Shown here piece by piece: positions 15,687-25,627 of a DNA stretch of 39,508 bases. The notes below the pieces were generated by a model. The model saw nothing but the letters and a program-made list of their open reading frames with translations, was not told the DNA's origin and searched no databases. The stretch is from an uncultured Muribaculaceae bacterium (GTDB taxonomy: Bacteria > Bacteroidota > Bacteroidia > Bacteroidales > Muribaculaceae), in assembly GCA_934636465.1 (NCBI GenBank), contig CAKUAR010000019.1:1-39508 (forward strand), read 5' to 3'. Position 1 is the first letter of the stretch; every line of letters starts with the position of its first letter. The position numbers were made by a program, and so were the translations under genes.

Positions 15687-18296
15687 ATGGCAGAGAAAAT
15701 AGTGGAAACCCCAATGATGAAGCAGTTTATGGCGATGAAAGCCAAGCACCCAGATGCTATATTGCTGTTTCGCGTGGGCGATTTCTATGAAACTTATTCG
15801 CAAGACGCCATAGTGGCATCGGAGATACTGGGCATAACGCTCACGCGTCGCGCCAACGGCGCTGCACGTTCTCTGGAAATGGCTGGTTTTCCGCACCATG
15901 CGCTCGATACCTATCTGCCCAAACTGGTGCGTGCCGGCAAGCGTGTGGCCATCTGCGACCAGCTTGAAGACCCCAAGCTCACCAAGAAACTTGTGAAGCG
16001 CGGCATAACCGAGCTGGTGACCCCTGGCGTGGTGGTGGGCGGAACAATTCTCGACCGCAAGGAAAATAACTTCTTGGCTGCCGTGCACTTTGGGAAAAAA
16101 GCGTGCGGACTGGCGTTTCTCGACATATCCACCGGCGAGTTTCTGGCCACGGAGGGTTCGGAGGAGTATGTGGATAAGCTGCTCGGCAATTTTGCCCCCA
16201 AGGAGGTGCTGATAGAGCGGAGTAACCGTAACCGTTTCAATGAAGCATTTTCGGCGAAATATTTGACATTTGAGCTTGAGGACTGGATATTTACCGAGGA
16301 GTCGGCCATGGACCGCCTGCTCAAGCATTTTGAAACAAAAAACCTGAAGGGCTTTGGCGTGGAAAACCTGCACAGCGCCATAGTGGCTTCGGGTGCGATA
16401 TTATATTACCTCGACCTCACGCAACACACTCATGTGAAGCACATCACCAAGCTGTCACGCATAGAGGCTGACCGCTATGTGAGGCTCGACAAGTTCACGG
16501 TGCGCAACCTGGAGCTTGTGGCTCCGATGAACGAGGACGGCAAGAGCCTGCTGTCGGTTATCGACAAAACGTTGTCGCCAATGGGCGCGCGCATGTTGCG
16601 CCGTTGGATATTGTTCCCGTTGAGAGACACAAAGAAAATCAACCGCCGGCTCGATGCGGTGGAGTATTTCTTCAAAGACCCCGAAGGGCGTGAGTTGCTG
16701 AAAACGCAGCTTGAGCTGGTGGGCGATGTGGAACGTCTGGTGTCGAAGGTGGCAGTGGGGCGCATCACGCCGCGTGAACTTGTGCAGCTGAAGTCGGCAC
16801 TTCAGGCTATAGAGCCGATAAAGAAATATTGCGAGCAAGCCGACAACAGCGTGCTGCGGAGCTTTGGCGAGCAGCTTAATCCGTGCCCCATAATCCGCGA
16901 CCGCATCGATAAGGAGATAAATCCCGACGCGCCAAATCTGGTGAGCCGTGGCAATGTGATAAACCGCGGCGTAGATGCACAGCTCGACGAGTTGCGCGAC
17001 ATATCAAGCTCAAGCAAGGGCTACTTGATGCAGCTACAAAAGGCCGAGAGCGAGCGCACAGGCATACAAAGCTTGAAAATAGGCTACAACAACGTGTTTG
17101 GCTACTACATTGAGGTGCGCAATGCCCACAAAGACAAGGTGCCCGCCGATTGGGTCAGGAAGCAGACCCTGGTAAATGCCGAACGCTACGTGACGCAGGA
17201 GCTGAAAGAATATGAGGAAAAGATACTTGGCGCCGAGGAAAAAATACTGGTGATAGAGGCACGGCTGTTTAACGAGCTTGTGACGGCTGTGACTGATTAC
17301 ATACCAGCCATACAGGCCGACTCAAACCTGATTGCGCGCCTCGACTGTCTGCGTGCTTTCACGCAAGTGTCGGTGGAATACAAGTACAACCGCCCGGAGC
17401 TTAACGATTCGCTCGACATTGAGATTACCGAAGGCCGTCACCCGGTGATAGAACGCCAAATGGCAGCCGGCGAGGAATATGTGCCCAACAGCTTGCGTCT
17501 TGGCAACGACGACCAGCAGATTATGATAATAACAGGTCCTAATATGGCAGGAAAGTCGGCTCTGCTGCGCCAAACGGCACTGATAGTGCTGATGGCTCAA
17601 ATTGGTTGTTTTGTGCCGGCACAAGCCGCCAAAATAGGCGTTGTGGACAAAATTTTCACCAGGGTGGGAGCGAGCGACAACATTTCGCTCGGCGAGTCAA
17701 CGTTTATGGTGGAAATGACCGAGTCGGCGTCAATCCTCAACAACATCAGCCAGCGAAGCCTGATTTTGTTTGACGAGCTTGGCCGAGGCACGAGCACCTA
17801 CGACGGCATATCCATAGCCTGGGCCATTGTGGAATATCTGCACGAGTCGGACTTTAAGCCAAAGACGCTTTTTGCCACGCACTATCATGAGCTTAACGAA
17901 ATGGCAAAAACGTTTAAGCGCATAGTGAACTATAACGTGACGGTGAAAGAAATAGACGGCAAGGTGGTGTTTATGCGAAAGCTGGCCAAAGGTGGCAGTG
18001 CCCACAGTTTTGGTATTCATGTGGCAAAAATAGCCGGCATGCCGCGCTACATAATCAGCCGTGCCGAGGAGGTGCTGAAGCAGCTTGAGGCAGCCAACCG
18101 CCACGATTCAGTGGCAGTGGCTCCAAGCGGTGAGGCCGACAGCGGCGTGCAACTGTCAATTTTCCAACTCGACGACCCTGTGCTGAGCCAGATACGCGAC
18201 GAGATACTCGACATCGACATCAACAACCTGACGCCGGTGGAGGCTCTCAACAAGCTCAACGACATTAAGGGAATACTCACCGGCAAGGCGCAGTGA
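15687..18296 (+). CDS. mutS: DNA mismatch repair protein MutS
   Basis: An 869-residue mismatch-recognition ATPase of usual MutS length. The N-terminal mismatch-binding motif is GDFYETY (Phe-x-Glu). Connector, lever and clamp domains follow. The ATPase has Walker A GPNMAGKS (~617-624), the STFMVEMTE signature and Walker [13 protein letters not shown] (~696), then the ATHYHEL switch. The C-terminal tail continues past the ATPase as in MutS1. Starts after a consensus promoter; the U32 gene follows 39 bases later and is probably co-transcribed. Confidence 0.98.
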   Translation: MAEKIVETPMMKQFMAMKAKHPDAILLFRVGDFYETYSQDAIVASEILGITLTRRANGAARSLEMAGFPHHALDTYLPKLVRAGKRVAICDQLEDPKLTKKLVKRGITELVTPGVVVGGTILDRKENNFLAAVHFGKKACGLAFLDISTGEFLATEGSEEYVDKLLGNFAPKEVLIERSNRNRFNEAFSAKYLTFELEDWIFTEESAMDRLLKHFETKNLKGFGVENLHSAIVASGAILYYLDLTQHTHVKHITKLSRIEADRYVRLDKFTVRNLELVAPMNEDGKSLLSVIDKTLSPMGARMLRRWILFPLRDTKKINRRLDAVEYFFKDPEGRELLKTQLELVGDVERLVSKVAVGRITPRELVQLKSALQAIEPIKKYCEQADNSVLRSFGEQLNPCPIIRDRIDKEINPDAPNLVSRGNVINRGVDAQLDELRDISSSSKGYLMQLQKAESERTGIQSLKIGYNNVFGYYIEVRNAHKDKVPADWVRKQTLVNAERYVTQELKEYEEKILGAEEKILVIEARLFNELVTAVTDYIPAIQADSNLIARLDCLRAFTQVSVEYKYNRPELNDSLDIEITEGRHPVIERQMAAGEEYVPNSLRLGNDDQQIMIITGPNMAGKSALLRQTALIVLMAQIGCFVPAQAAKIGVVDKIFTRVGASDNISLGESTFMVEMTESASILNNISQRSLILFDELGRGTSTYDGISIAWAIVEYLHESDFKPKTLFATHYHELNEMAKTFKRIVNYNVTVKEIDGKVVFMRKLAKGGSAHSFGIHVAKIAGMPRYIISRAEEVLKQLEAANRHDSVAVAPSGEADSGVQLSIFQLDDPVLSQIRDEILDIDINNLTPVEALNKLNDIKGILTGKAQ

Positions 18297-18335
18297 GGCA
18301 ACAATGTGAAAGAAAACGAACACTCTTTTTGACAA

Positions 18336-19595
18336 ATGGACAGAAAAGACTTTGAAATAATGGCTCCTGTGGGGTCGTGGGAATCGCTGACTGCCGCATG
18401 GCAGGGTGGCGCTGATGCAATATATTTTGGCATTGAGGGGCTTAACATGCGCTCCAAATCGTCGGTCAACTTCACGCTCGACGACTTGCACACCATAGCC
18501 GCATGGTGCCATGAGCACGGCATGAAGAGCTACCTGACCGTTAACACGGTGGTGTATGACAGCGACATCGACTATATGCACAAGATTGTAGATGCGGCAC
18601 GCGAGGCCGAAATCTCGGCAATCATAGCGTCGGACATGGCCACCATACTCTATGCCAGAAGCATAGGCGTGGAGGTACACATATCAACGCAGGTGAATGT
18701 GAGCAACAGCGAGGCCGTGAAGTTTTATGTCCAGTATGCCGACGTGATGGTCATGGCACGCGAGCTTAACCTTGACCAGGTGAAAAACATACACAACCGC
18801 ATAGTGAATGACGACTTGCGCGGGCCGCACGGAGAGCTTGTGCGCATAGAGATGTTTTGCCACGGAGCATTGTGCATGGCGATTTCGGGCAAGTGCTACT
18901 TGAGCCTTCATGAGACCAACTCGAGCGCAAACCGCGGAGCTTGCCGCCAGATATGCCGTCGCAGCTACATTGTAACCGACCGCGACACCGGCGACGAGCT
19001 TGCCATCGACAACAAATATATCATGTCGCCCAAAGACTTGAAAACCATTCATTTCATGAACAAGATGATAGACGCTGGGGTGAGGGTGTTTAAGATAGAG
19101 GGGCGCGCACGCGGGCCTGAATATGTGCGCACCGTGGTGAGTTGCTACAACGAGGCCATCAACTCAATTCTCGACGGCACATATAGCGACGAGAAAATAG
19201 CCGACTGGAACGAGCGGCTGTCGCGCGTGTTTAACCGTGGGTTTTGGAACGGCTACTATCTGGGGCAGCGCCTTGGTGAGTGGACGTCGAAATATGGGTC
19301 GAGCGCAACGCGCGTCAAGCAATATGCCGCCAAGGGAATACGCTACTTCACAAAGCTGGGTGTGGCTGAATTCTTGATGGAGGCCGGCGAGCTGCATGTG
19401 GGCGACGAGGTTATCGTCACCGGCCCCACTACGGGCGCAGTGCCTGTGAAGGTGGAAGAAATACGAGTGGATTTGAAGCCTGTGGAGAAGACCGTGAAAG
19501 GCGAGCATTTCTCGATAAAGGTGGGCGAGAAAGTGCGTCCGAGCGACAAGCTGTTTGTGTGGCGCAAGGTAGTGCCCAAGCAATCGCTGAAATAA
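18336..19595 (+). CDS. Peptidase U32 family protein, TrhP/YegQ-like tRNA hydroxylation factor
   Basis: A 419-residue U32 family protein. The family signature is complete from E172: EMFCHGALCMAISGKCYLS, followed by the ANRGACRQICR cysteines, a set that in relatives holds an iron-sulfur cluster. It has a TIM-barrel N-terminal half (APVGSWESLTAAWQGGADAIYFG) and a beta-barrel C terminus (~340-415). Although named collagenase-like peptidases, TrhP members take part in prephenate-dependent 5-hydroxylation of uridine 34 in tRNA, the most likely role here by length and motif. It lies 39 bases after mutS and converges on the MATE gene. Not certain enough for a gene symbol. Confidence 0.88.
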   Translation: MDRKDFEIMAPVGSWESLTAAWQGGADAIYFGIEGLNMRSKSSVNFTLDDLHTIAAWCHEHGMKSYLTVNTVVYDSDIDYMHKIVDAAREAEISAIIASDMATILYARSIGVEVHISTQVNVSNSEAVKFYVQYADVMVMARELNLDQVKNIHNRIVNDDLRGPHGELVRIEMFCHGALCMAISGKCYLSLHETNSSANRGACRQICRRSYIVTDRDTGDELAIDNKYIMSPKDLKTIHFMNKMIDAGVRVFKIEGRARGPEYVRTVVSCYNEAINSILDGTYSDEKIADWNERLSRVFNRGFWNGYYLGQRLGEWTSKYGSSATRVKQYAAKGIRYFTKLGVAEFLMEAGELHVGDEVIVTGPTTGAVPVKVEEIRVDLKPVEKTVKGEHFSIKVGEKVRPSDKLFVWRKVVPKQSLK

Positions 19596-19638
19596 GTTTT
19601 CAATTACCAACCATACACAACAACACACAAGAGTGTGC

Positions 19639-21000
19639 TCACACGGCGCGCTTGAATTTGCGCATATACCAGAATATGAACACGCCGGCTATGATTGCCG
19701 AGGTGAAATCGGACGTTGGCACTGCAGCCCACACGCCATCGAGGTTAAACCGCAGCGGCAGCACTATGAGCAGCGGAATGAGCAGAATGAGTTGGCGCGA
19801 GAGCGACAGAAATATGCTGATTTTCACTTTGCCTATGCATTGGAAGAAGTTGGTGACCACCATTTGGAAGCCTATGAACGGGAACATGAGCATATTGTAG
19901 TGAATGGCCATTACCGACATTTTTATGAGCTGAGCGTCGGAGGTGAACATGCGCGACATAAGCCGTGGGAAGAACATGCCCACAATCCAGCCAACAATCA
20001 TTATGGCCGTGGCACTGGCTATGGCAAGCCGCAACACACGCATCAGGCGGTCGAACTGGCGTGAGCCATAGTTGTAGCCGGCAATGGGCTGCATGCCTTG
20101 GTTTAGACCTATGACAAACATGCCAAACACGGTGGATATGGCATTGGCCACGCCAAATGCTCCCACCGCCATGTCGCCGCCATAAGTCACGAGCTGACGG
20201 TTGACGAGTATCACCACGATGCAGGCACACACGTTCATGAGAAACGGTGATATGCCTATGCTCACAATGAGCTTGACGAGCGATGCACGCAGACGATAGA
20301 TGCCGCGCTTGAAGTGCAAAAGCTCGTTGGGGTTGGCGAAAATCTTGATTTGCCAGCACAGTGCCAGACACTGAGAAATCACGGTGGCGAGTCCTGCTCC
20401 GCGTATGCCCCAACCCCACCAGAGGATAAACACCACATCGAGCAATATGTTCATAACCACGGTGAAAAGGGTAGCCATCATGGCTTGCCGGGGTTTGCTG
20501 GCAGCACGCAACACGGCATTCATGCCGAAATACATGTGCGAGAAAATGTTGCCGGCAAGAATCACCTGCATAAACGAGGTGGCATAGGGAATGGTGGCAT
20601 CGCTTGCCCCAAAGAATCGCAAAATGGGTTCGAGGAATATGAGGCACAACACCGAGAACAGCGCACCGATAATGAGGTTGAGAACCACGGAGTTGCCCAT
20701 GAGCTGCTCGGCGGTCTTGTAGTCTTTTTGGCCAAACTTCACCGATATGGCTGTGGAGGTGCCTATGCCCACGGCTGCGCCGAACGCCGCGCCGAGGTTC
20801 ATAAACGGAAACGTGATGGCGAGTCCGGCTATGGCGTCGGCTCCCACCACCTGGCCTATGAACACGCGGTCGATTATGTTGTAGAGCGAAGATGCCGACA
20901 TGGCTATTATGGCCGGCAGGGCATATTGCCAGAGGAGGCGCCCCACAGGCTTGGTGCCGAGTTCGAGTGTCGCTTTTTTGTTGTCTGTGCCGTTGGTCAT
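19639..21000 (-). CDS. MATE family multidrug/cation efflux transporter
   Basis: A 453-residue integral membrane protein with about twelve hydrophobic segments arranged as two related halves. The N terminus (KPVGRLLWQYALPAIIAMSASSLYNIIDRVFIGQ) and the mid-region GLNQGMQPIAGYNYGSRQ are typical of MATE (DinF/NorM-like) exporters, which use sodium or proton gradients. Substrate is not predictable. A TAACTTTG promoter element lies 97 bases upstream of its ATG. Convergent with the U32 gene, with a 43-base gap and no strong terminator. Confidence 0.93.
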   Translation of the reverse strand: MTNGTDNKKATLELGTKPVGRLLWQYALPAIIAMSASSLYNIIDRVFIGQVVGADAIAGLAITFPFMNLGAAFGAAVGIGTSTAISVKFGQKDYKTAEQLMGNSVVLNLIIGALFSVLCLIFLEPILRFFGASDATIPYATSFMQVILAGNIFSHMYFGMNAVLRAASKPRQAMMATLFTVVMNILLDVVFILWWGWGIRGAGLATVISQCLALCWQIKIFANPNELLHFKRGIYRLRASLVKLIVSIGISPFLMNVCACIVVILVNRQLVTYGGDMAVGAFGVANAISTVFGMFVIGLNQGMQPIAGYNYGSRQFDRLMRVLRLAIASATAIMIVGWIVGMFFPRLMSRMFTSDAQLIKMSVMAIHYNMLMFPFIGFQMVVTNFFQCIGKVKISIFLSLSRQLILLIPLLIVLPLRFNLDGVWAAVPTSDFTSAIIAGVFIFWYMRKFKRAV

Positions 21001-21096
21001 GATTGTCGAGAGTGTGTGTGAGTTATACTGAAAAGGGCAGTGCCTTTTGTTGCCGTGGAGTGGGGAATGCTTGATGTCCGGTCACGGATTTGGGTG

Positions 21097-21104
21097 CAAA
21101 GTTA
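21097..21104 (-). promoter_or_regulatory. -7 promoter element of the MATE gene
   Basis: Minus-strand TAACTTTG followed by CA, an exact TAnnTTTG match; the leader to the ATG is about 90 bases, longer than for neighbouring genes. Confidence 0.6.
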
Positions 21105-21182
21105 GCGATTTGTTGCGAAACGAGTTGTGGGTGATTTGTTAAAAACGTGTCAGTGAATGAGGTGTTAACGACAAGATAGTAG

Positions 21183-21190
21183 TAAATTTG
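21183..21190 (+). promoter_or_regulatory. -7 promoter element of the nitroreductase gene
   Basis: TAAATTTG followed by CA, an exact TAnnTTTG match, 18 bases before the ATG at 21209. It overlaps an upstream TTG that could otherwise be read as a start, which argues for the ATG. Confidence 0.65.
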
Positions 21191-21208
21191 CAAGAAAAAG
21201 AAGCGGTT

Positions 21209-21880
21209 ATGGATTTGATTGAGGCTATCAAGGCACGCCACAGTGTGCGTGCCTACACCGACGAGCCTGTGAGCCAGGCCCACATTGAGGAGTTGCGGCG
21301 GCTTGCCGACAAGCTCAACCGTGAGTCGGGGCTGCGTATGCAGGTGATTGCCGGCGACGCCAAGGCGTTTTCGGGATTTATGGCTCATTATGGCAAGTTT
21401 CGCAATGTGACCAACTACATAGCCCTTGTGGGGCCAAAATGGTCGTCAACGGTAGATGAAAAAGTGGGTTACTATGGGGAGCAACTGGTGCTGCGCGCCA
21501 CGCAGCTCGGACTTGGCACTTGCTGGGTGGGCTTGACCTACAGCCGCAACCGCGATGTGGTGAAGGTGGAGCAAAATGAGCGGCTTGTGTGCGTAATAGC
21601 CTTTGGCCACAGCGCAGAATCTGGACGTGCGCACAAGACAAAGACGCGCGCACAAGTGATGGTGGCCACCGATGCGCCGCAATGGTTCATTGACGGTGTA
21701 GATGCTGCTCTGCTTGCCCCCACGGCTCTTAATCAGCAGAAATTCAAGTTTAAGTTGCTCGACAACGGCAAGGTGAAGGCGTCGGCAGGCTTAGGCTTCT
21801 TCTCGAAGGTGGATTTGGGCATTGTGAAATGCCACTTTGAGATAGGCGCTGGCGTGAATAACTTTGACTGGAACTATTGA
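21209..21880 (+). CDS. Nitroreductase family protein (FMN-dependent)
   Basis: A 223-residue protein from the ATG at 21209; the earlier TTG lies in the promoter. Features of the nitroreductase fold are the RHSVRAYTDEPV FMN-phosphate segment near residue 10, LVLRATQLGLGTCWVG in the middle, and the C-terminal APTALNQQKFKF. These flavoenzymes reduce nitro groups, quinones or enoate-like substrates with NAD(P)H; the physiological substrate is not evident. Its last seven bases overlap, tail to tail, the end of the 4Fe-4S protein gene on the other strand. Confidence 0.87.
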   Translation: MDLIEAIKARHSVRAYTDEPVSQAHIEELRRLADKLNRESGLRMQVIAGDAKAFSGFMAHYGKFRNVTNYIALVGPKWSSTVDEKVGYYGEQLVLRATQLGLGTCWVGLTYSRNRDVVKVEQNERLVCVIAFGHSAESGRAHKTKTRAQVMVATDAPQWFIDGVDAALLAPTALNQQKFKFKLLDNGKVKASAGLGFFSKVDLGIVKCHFEIGAGVNNFDWNY

Positions 21881-22767
21881 TTGCCGCCATCACCGGCCTT
21901 GTGCCGCGGCGGACAAACCACCGACGACGGCGCGCTGACACGCGCTTGGGCACCGAGTTGCGGAATTTTTTGCATGAGTGGTGTTGACAGGCGTTTGCGC
22001 GAGCTGGTGAACCTTATGGCTTGCGCCGGACATACTGTGGCGCAGTTGGCGCACATCACGCATCGGCTGCCGTCGATGGTGTGCTCCGTCGAATTGACGC
22101 ACGCTGCCTTGCACTCCTGCTCGCATCGGCCGCAGCTTATGCACAGGTCGGGGTCAATCTCAAAATGAAAAACCGACACCTTCGACACCGTGCCGAGCAC
22201 TGTGCCCACTGGGCAAACGGTGTTGCAAAACGTGCGTCCGCCGCGCCATGTCAGAAACGTCACCGCCGCCATTACCACTGCTGCGCCCACAAAGCCGAGA
22301 AACATCTGCAAGCCTTGCGGAATGAAGCACAGATAGTCAATCACATTGCGAAACACCATGTAGGGGTCAGACAGGCTGGCAACATAGCGGTTGTCGTCGG
22401 TCACGCTCACTGCCACGAGCAGCAGCACGAGGTAGCGCAAGCGGTTGTCGGCAGGCACAAAGCGATAGGTGCCGCGGCCGTGGCTGCGCAGGCGTTTTGA
22501 GAGCCATGCCGCCGCATCTTGCACAGTACCCAGCGGACACACCGACGAGCAATACACACGCCCCAGCAGCAGCGTCACTCCCAGCCAGAACAGGCATGCG
22601 CCCAGGGTCATGGCCACGAGCGAGGTCATGAACTGAAACTGTGCCACCACGTTGCCCATGTTTAGCTCAACGAGGACGGTGGTGAGGAGCAGTATGGCCA
22701 CCGATAGCCACACCCTCGCCGCTTTTATGATTTTCACCGGTTTCATGCCTGCATGTTTTTTAGCCAT
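21874..22767 (-). CDS. 4Fe-4S binding membrane protein (NapH/polyferredoxin-like)
   Basis: A 297-residue membrane electron-transfer protein starting at the ATG at 22767; the longer frame would run into the divergent promoter. It has four or five hydrophobic helices, two CxxxCP motifs at membrane edges (CSSVCPLG and CNTVCPVG) and, near the C terminus, two ferredoxin clusters, CISCGRCEQEC and CVMCANCATVCP. This is the NapH/MauN/RdxA arrangement, which relays electrons from the quinone pool or ferredoxin to a periplasmic partner. No partner reductase is adjacent; the convergent nitroreductase is cytoplasmic and overlaps only at the ends, so a link is speculative. Confidence 0.87.
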   Translation of the reverse strand: MAKKHAGMKPVKIIKAARVWLSVAILLLTTVLVELNMGNVVAQFQFMTSLVAMTLGACLFWLGVTLLLGRVYCSSVCPLGTVQDAAAWLSKRLRSHGRGTYRFVPADNRLRYLVLLLVAVSVTDDNRYVASLSDPYMVFRNVIDYLCFIPQGLQMFLGFVGAAVVMAAVTFLTWRGGRTFCNTVCPVGTVLGTVSKVSVFHFEIDPDLCISCGRCEQECKAACVNSTEHTIDGSRCVMCANCATVCPAQAIRFTSSRKRLSTPLMQKIPQLGAQARVSAPSSVVCPPRHKAGDGGNQ

Positions 22768-22818
22768 GCAAGTTAATGAAAAAAGGCTTTGCGTGCAACC
22801 TTTGTGTGGCGTTTGCAC

Positions 22819-22826
22819 TATCTTTG
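22819..22826 (+). promoter_or_regulatory. -7 promoter element of namZ
   Basis: TATCTTTG followed by CA, an exact TAnnTTTG match, 46 bases before the likely ATG. The nearest TTTG upstream is only 14 bases away, so the -33 element is not ideal and activation by a regulator is possible. Confidence 0.6.
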
Positions 22827-22872
22827 CAATATTATGTTTTTTTGTTACCGTCAAAAACCTTATATGCAAGAT

Positions 22873-24045
22873 ATGAAGACAAAACGAATGTTGCTATCGG
22901 TGATTTCGGCTGTGATGTGCGCCCTGTGCTCGTGGGCTGGCGCAAACGTCACGGTGGGCGCGGCGCGCACCAACCTCTATGTGCCTCTGCTCAAGGGCAA
23001 GCGCGTGGCGCTGCTAAGCAACCAGACTGGCATGGTGGGTAAGAAGCATGTGCTCGACGTGATGCTTGAGCACGGACTGAATGTGGTGACTATATTCTCG
23101 CCTGAACACGGCTTCAGGGGCAAGGCCGACGCCGGCGAAAAGGTGGGCAGCTCGGTTGACGGCAAGACCGGCATACCCATAGCTTCGCTCTACGACGGCA
23201 AGTCGCCCATGCCAAGCAAGCGGGTGATGGACAGCATAGATGTGATTGTGGTTGACATACAGGACGTGGGCTTGCGCTTCTACACCTACTATGTGACTAT
23301 GATAAACCTAATGGACGCAGCCATCACCTACAACAAGGAGTTCATGGTGCTCGACCGCCCAAACCCCAATGGAATGACGGTTGACGGCCCGATACTCGAC
23401 ATGAAGCTCAAGTCGGGTGTGGGGCGGCTGCCCATACCCACGGTGTATGGCATGACCATGGGCGAGCTGGCGCGCATGGCAAACGGCGAGGGGTGGCTCA
23501 AAGGCGGCAAGCGTGTGAGACTGCTCACGGTGATTCCGTGTGCCGGCTACACTCACCGCACGCGCTACCGCCTGCCCATAGCTCCGTCGCCCAATCTGCC
23601 AAACATGCAGGCAGTGTATCTGTATCCGTCGCTGTGCTACTTTGAGGGCACTCCGGTGAGCCTTGGCCGCGGCACCGACTTTCCGTTTCAGTGCTATGGA
23701 CACCCTGACATGAAAGGCGACTTTACGTTCACGCCACGCAGTGTGCCCGGAGCCAAGACCCCGCCGCTGCTCAACAAGCTGTGCCACGGCCGCGACTTGC
23801 GTCATGTGAGCCAAGACAAGGTGATAGCCGGCGGCATAAATCTGGAATATGTGATTGACGCTTACCGTTCACTCGGAATAGGAGAGAAATTTTTCACGTC
23901 GTTTTTCGACAAGCTGATGGGCACTGCCAGTGTGCGCGAAATGATAATGCAGGGTAAGACTGCTGCCGAAATCAAGGCGTCGTGGCGCACCGACGACGAG
24001 AAATTCTGCCAGCAGCGCCGCAAATATTTGCTTTACAAGGAGTGA
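22873..24045 (+). CDS. namZ: Exo-beta-N-acetylmuramidase NamZ (DUF1343, GH171)
   Basis: A 390-residue protein from the ATG at 22873 (ATG 22864 is an alternative) with a signal peptide ending near WAGA (residue ~24). It matches DUF1343 along its length: KRVALLSNQTGMVG, the conserved FSPEHGFRG, DVQDVGLRFYTY-type segment (here DIQDVGLRFYTYY), VLDRPNPNG, PIPTVYGMTMGE and APSPNLPN. NamZ enzymes of Bacillus, Tannerella and Bacteroides remove MurNAc from the non-reducing end of peptidoglycan chains. The next two genes, a symporter and a WYL regulator, read the same way, suggesting a release-uptake-control unit. Family assignment is firm; activity is taken from characterised members. Confidence 0.9.
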   Translation: MKTKRMLLSVISAVMCALCSWAGANVTVGAARTNLYVPLLKGKRVALLSNQTGMVGKKHVLDVMLEHGLNVVTIFSPEHGFRGKADAGEKVGSSVDGKTGIPIASLYDGKSPMPSKRVMDSIDVIVVDIQDVGLRFYTYYVTMINLMDAAITYNKEFMVLDRPNPNGMTVDGPILDMKLKSGVGRLPIPTVYGMTMGELARMANGEGWLKGGKRVRLLTVIPCAGYTHRTRYRLPIAPSPNLPNMQAVYLYPSLCYFEGTPVSLGRGTDFPFQCYGHPDMKGDFTFTPRSVPGAKTPPLLNKLCHGRDLRHVSQDKVIAGGINLEYVIDAYRSLGIGEKFFTSFFDKLMGTASVREMIMQGKTAAEIKASWRTDDEKFCQQRRKYLLYKE

Positions 24046-24145
24046 CCGCGCCCGGCTGTGCGAAAAATCAGATGAAAAGAAAGAAAAACAGAGAGATTAT
24101 TTTTTTTTAGATAAGAAAACCCTAAAAAACAGATAGAAAAAAGAT

Positions 24146-25612
24146 ATGTCGATACCTCAGATTGTGCTGACCACGATAGTCGGCTATTTTGCGCTTTTGT
24201 TTGTGATTTCGTGGGCGGCATCGCGCCGCACCGACGACTCGGTGGCTCTCACCGGAGGCCACAACGCCCCATGGTGGGTGGTGGCAATAGCCATGATTGG
24301 CGCGCCCATTTCGGGCGTCACGTTTATCTCGGTGCCGGGTTATGTGATAGGCTCGCAGTATAGCTACATGCAGATGGTGCTTGGCTTTGCCGTGGGCTAT
24401 CTGGTGATAGCTTACTGGCTTGTGCCGCTGTTTTATAAGCGTCACCTGGTGTCGATTTACGGCTATTTGGAAGACCGCTTTGGCGGCCACACTCACAAAA
24501 CCGGCGCATGGTTTTTCTTCGTGAGCAAGATGCTGGGCGCGGCGGTGCGTTTCCTGGTGGTGTGCGTGTCGCTGCAACTGCTCGTGTTTGAGCCGCTCCA
24601 TGTGCCTTTTGCCGCCAACATAGTGGTGACCATAGCCCTGATATTCCTTTACACGCTGCAGGGCGGCGTGAAGACCGTGATATGGACCGACACGTTAAAG
24701 AGCCTGTGCCTGATATTGAGCGTGGTGCTGTGCATAGTGTTTGTGTGGCGTGGTGTGGGCGGCGGCAGCATGGTGAGCCGCATAGCCGACAGCGGCACAG
24801 CGCGCATGTTCTTCTTCGACGACCCGAGCAGTGAGAAATATTTCTGGAAACAGTTTCTTGCCGGCATATTCATGGTGATAGCCATGACGGGGCTTGACCA
24901 GGACTTGATGCAGCGCACGCTGGCAAGCAAAAACGCGGCAGAGTCGCGCAAGGGGCTTGTGGTGAGCGGCATCACGCAGGTGGGTGTGGTGGCTCTTTTT
25001 CTTGTGCTCGGCTCGCTCCTGGTGCTCTACACGCAGGCTCGTGGCATAGCACTGCCCGAAAAGGCCGACACGCTCTTCAGCCTTGTGGCTTGGGACGGCG
25101 GCATGCCTGTGGCGGTGGGAGTGCTGTTTGTGCTCGGACTGGTCTCGGCCGGCTACTCTGCCGCCGGCTCGGCTCTCACGGCTCTCACCAACTCTTTTCT
25201 CGTTGACATAGCCGGTGTGCCGGCCTCACAGTTCGGCCAGCTTGGCGCAAAGCGGCGCTTGGTGCATGTGGGCATGGCGGTCTGCATGGGAGTGATAATC
25301 TATTTGTTCTATTGCCTCAACAACGACAGCGCCATAAAGCTGGTGTATGCTTTGGCAAGCTACACCTACGGCCCAATTTTGGGCCTGTTTGCCTATGGCA
25401 TGATGTGCAAGGGGTGTGTGCGCGACCGCCTGGTGCCTGTGGTGTGCATTATGTCGCCGGCACTTAGCTGGGTGCTGCAGTGGGGCATGAAGGCGTGGTG
25501 CGGCTACACCATAGGCTTTGAGCTGCTGCTCTACAATGCCGCGTTCACCATAGTGGGCTTGTGCCTGCTCCGCCTGCCTTGGCGTCAAAACCCGGCAGAA
25601 ACCGCTAAATAA
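24146..25612 (+). CDS. Sodium/solute symporter (SSS family), candidate MurNAc importer
   Basis: A 488-residue membrane protein with about 13 hydrophobic segments and SSS-family sequence: APWWVVAIAMIGAPISGVTFISVPG in the N-terminal third, LQGGVKTVIWTDTLKS, AMTGLDQDLMQRTLASKN and GLVSAGYSAAGSALTALTNSFL. It uses the sodium gradient to import a small solute. Being directly behind namZ, it may bring in the freed MurNAc; a non-PTS MurNAc transporter is known in Tannerella forsythia and I recall it as this type, without being able to check. The 100-base gap after namZ is purine-rich on the plus strand with a run of nine T, and no clear promoter. Confidence 0.88.
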   Translation: MSIPQIVLTTIVGYFALLFVISWAASRRTDDSVALTGGHNAPWWVVAIAMIGAPISGVTFISVPGYVIGSQYSYMQMVLGFAVGYLVIAYWLVPLFYKRHLVSIYGYLEDRFGGHTHKTGAWFFFVSKMLGAAVRFLVVCVSLQLLVFEPLHVPFAANIVVTIALIFLYTLQGGVKTVIWTDTLKSLCLILSVVLCIVFVWRGVGGGSMVSRIADSGTARMFFFDDPSSEKYFWKQFLAGIFMVIAMTGLDQDLMQRTLASKNAAESRKGLVVSGITQVGVVALFLVLGSLLVLYTQARGIALPEKADTLFSLVAWDGGMPVAVGVLFVLGLVSAGYSAAGSALTALTNSFLVDIAGVPASQFGQLGAKRRLVHVGMAVCMGVIIYLFYCLNNDSAIKLVYALASYTYGPILGLFAYGMMCKGCVRDRLVPVVCIMSPALSWVLQWGMKAWCGYTIGFELLLYNAAFTIVGLCLLRLPWRQNPAETAK

Positions 25613-25627
25613 TTCCGTTAACTGATT

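Noticed and set aside
24046..24145. Terminator between namZ and the symporter
   Set aside because: There is a run of T but no stable hairpin before it, so it does not separate the two genes convincingly.
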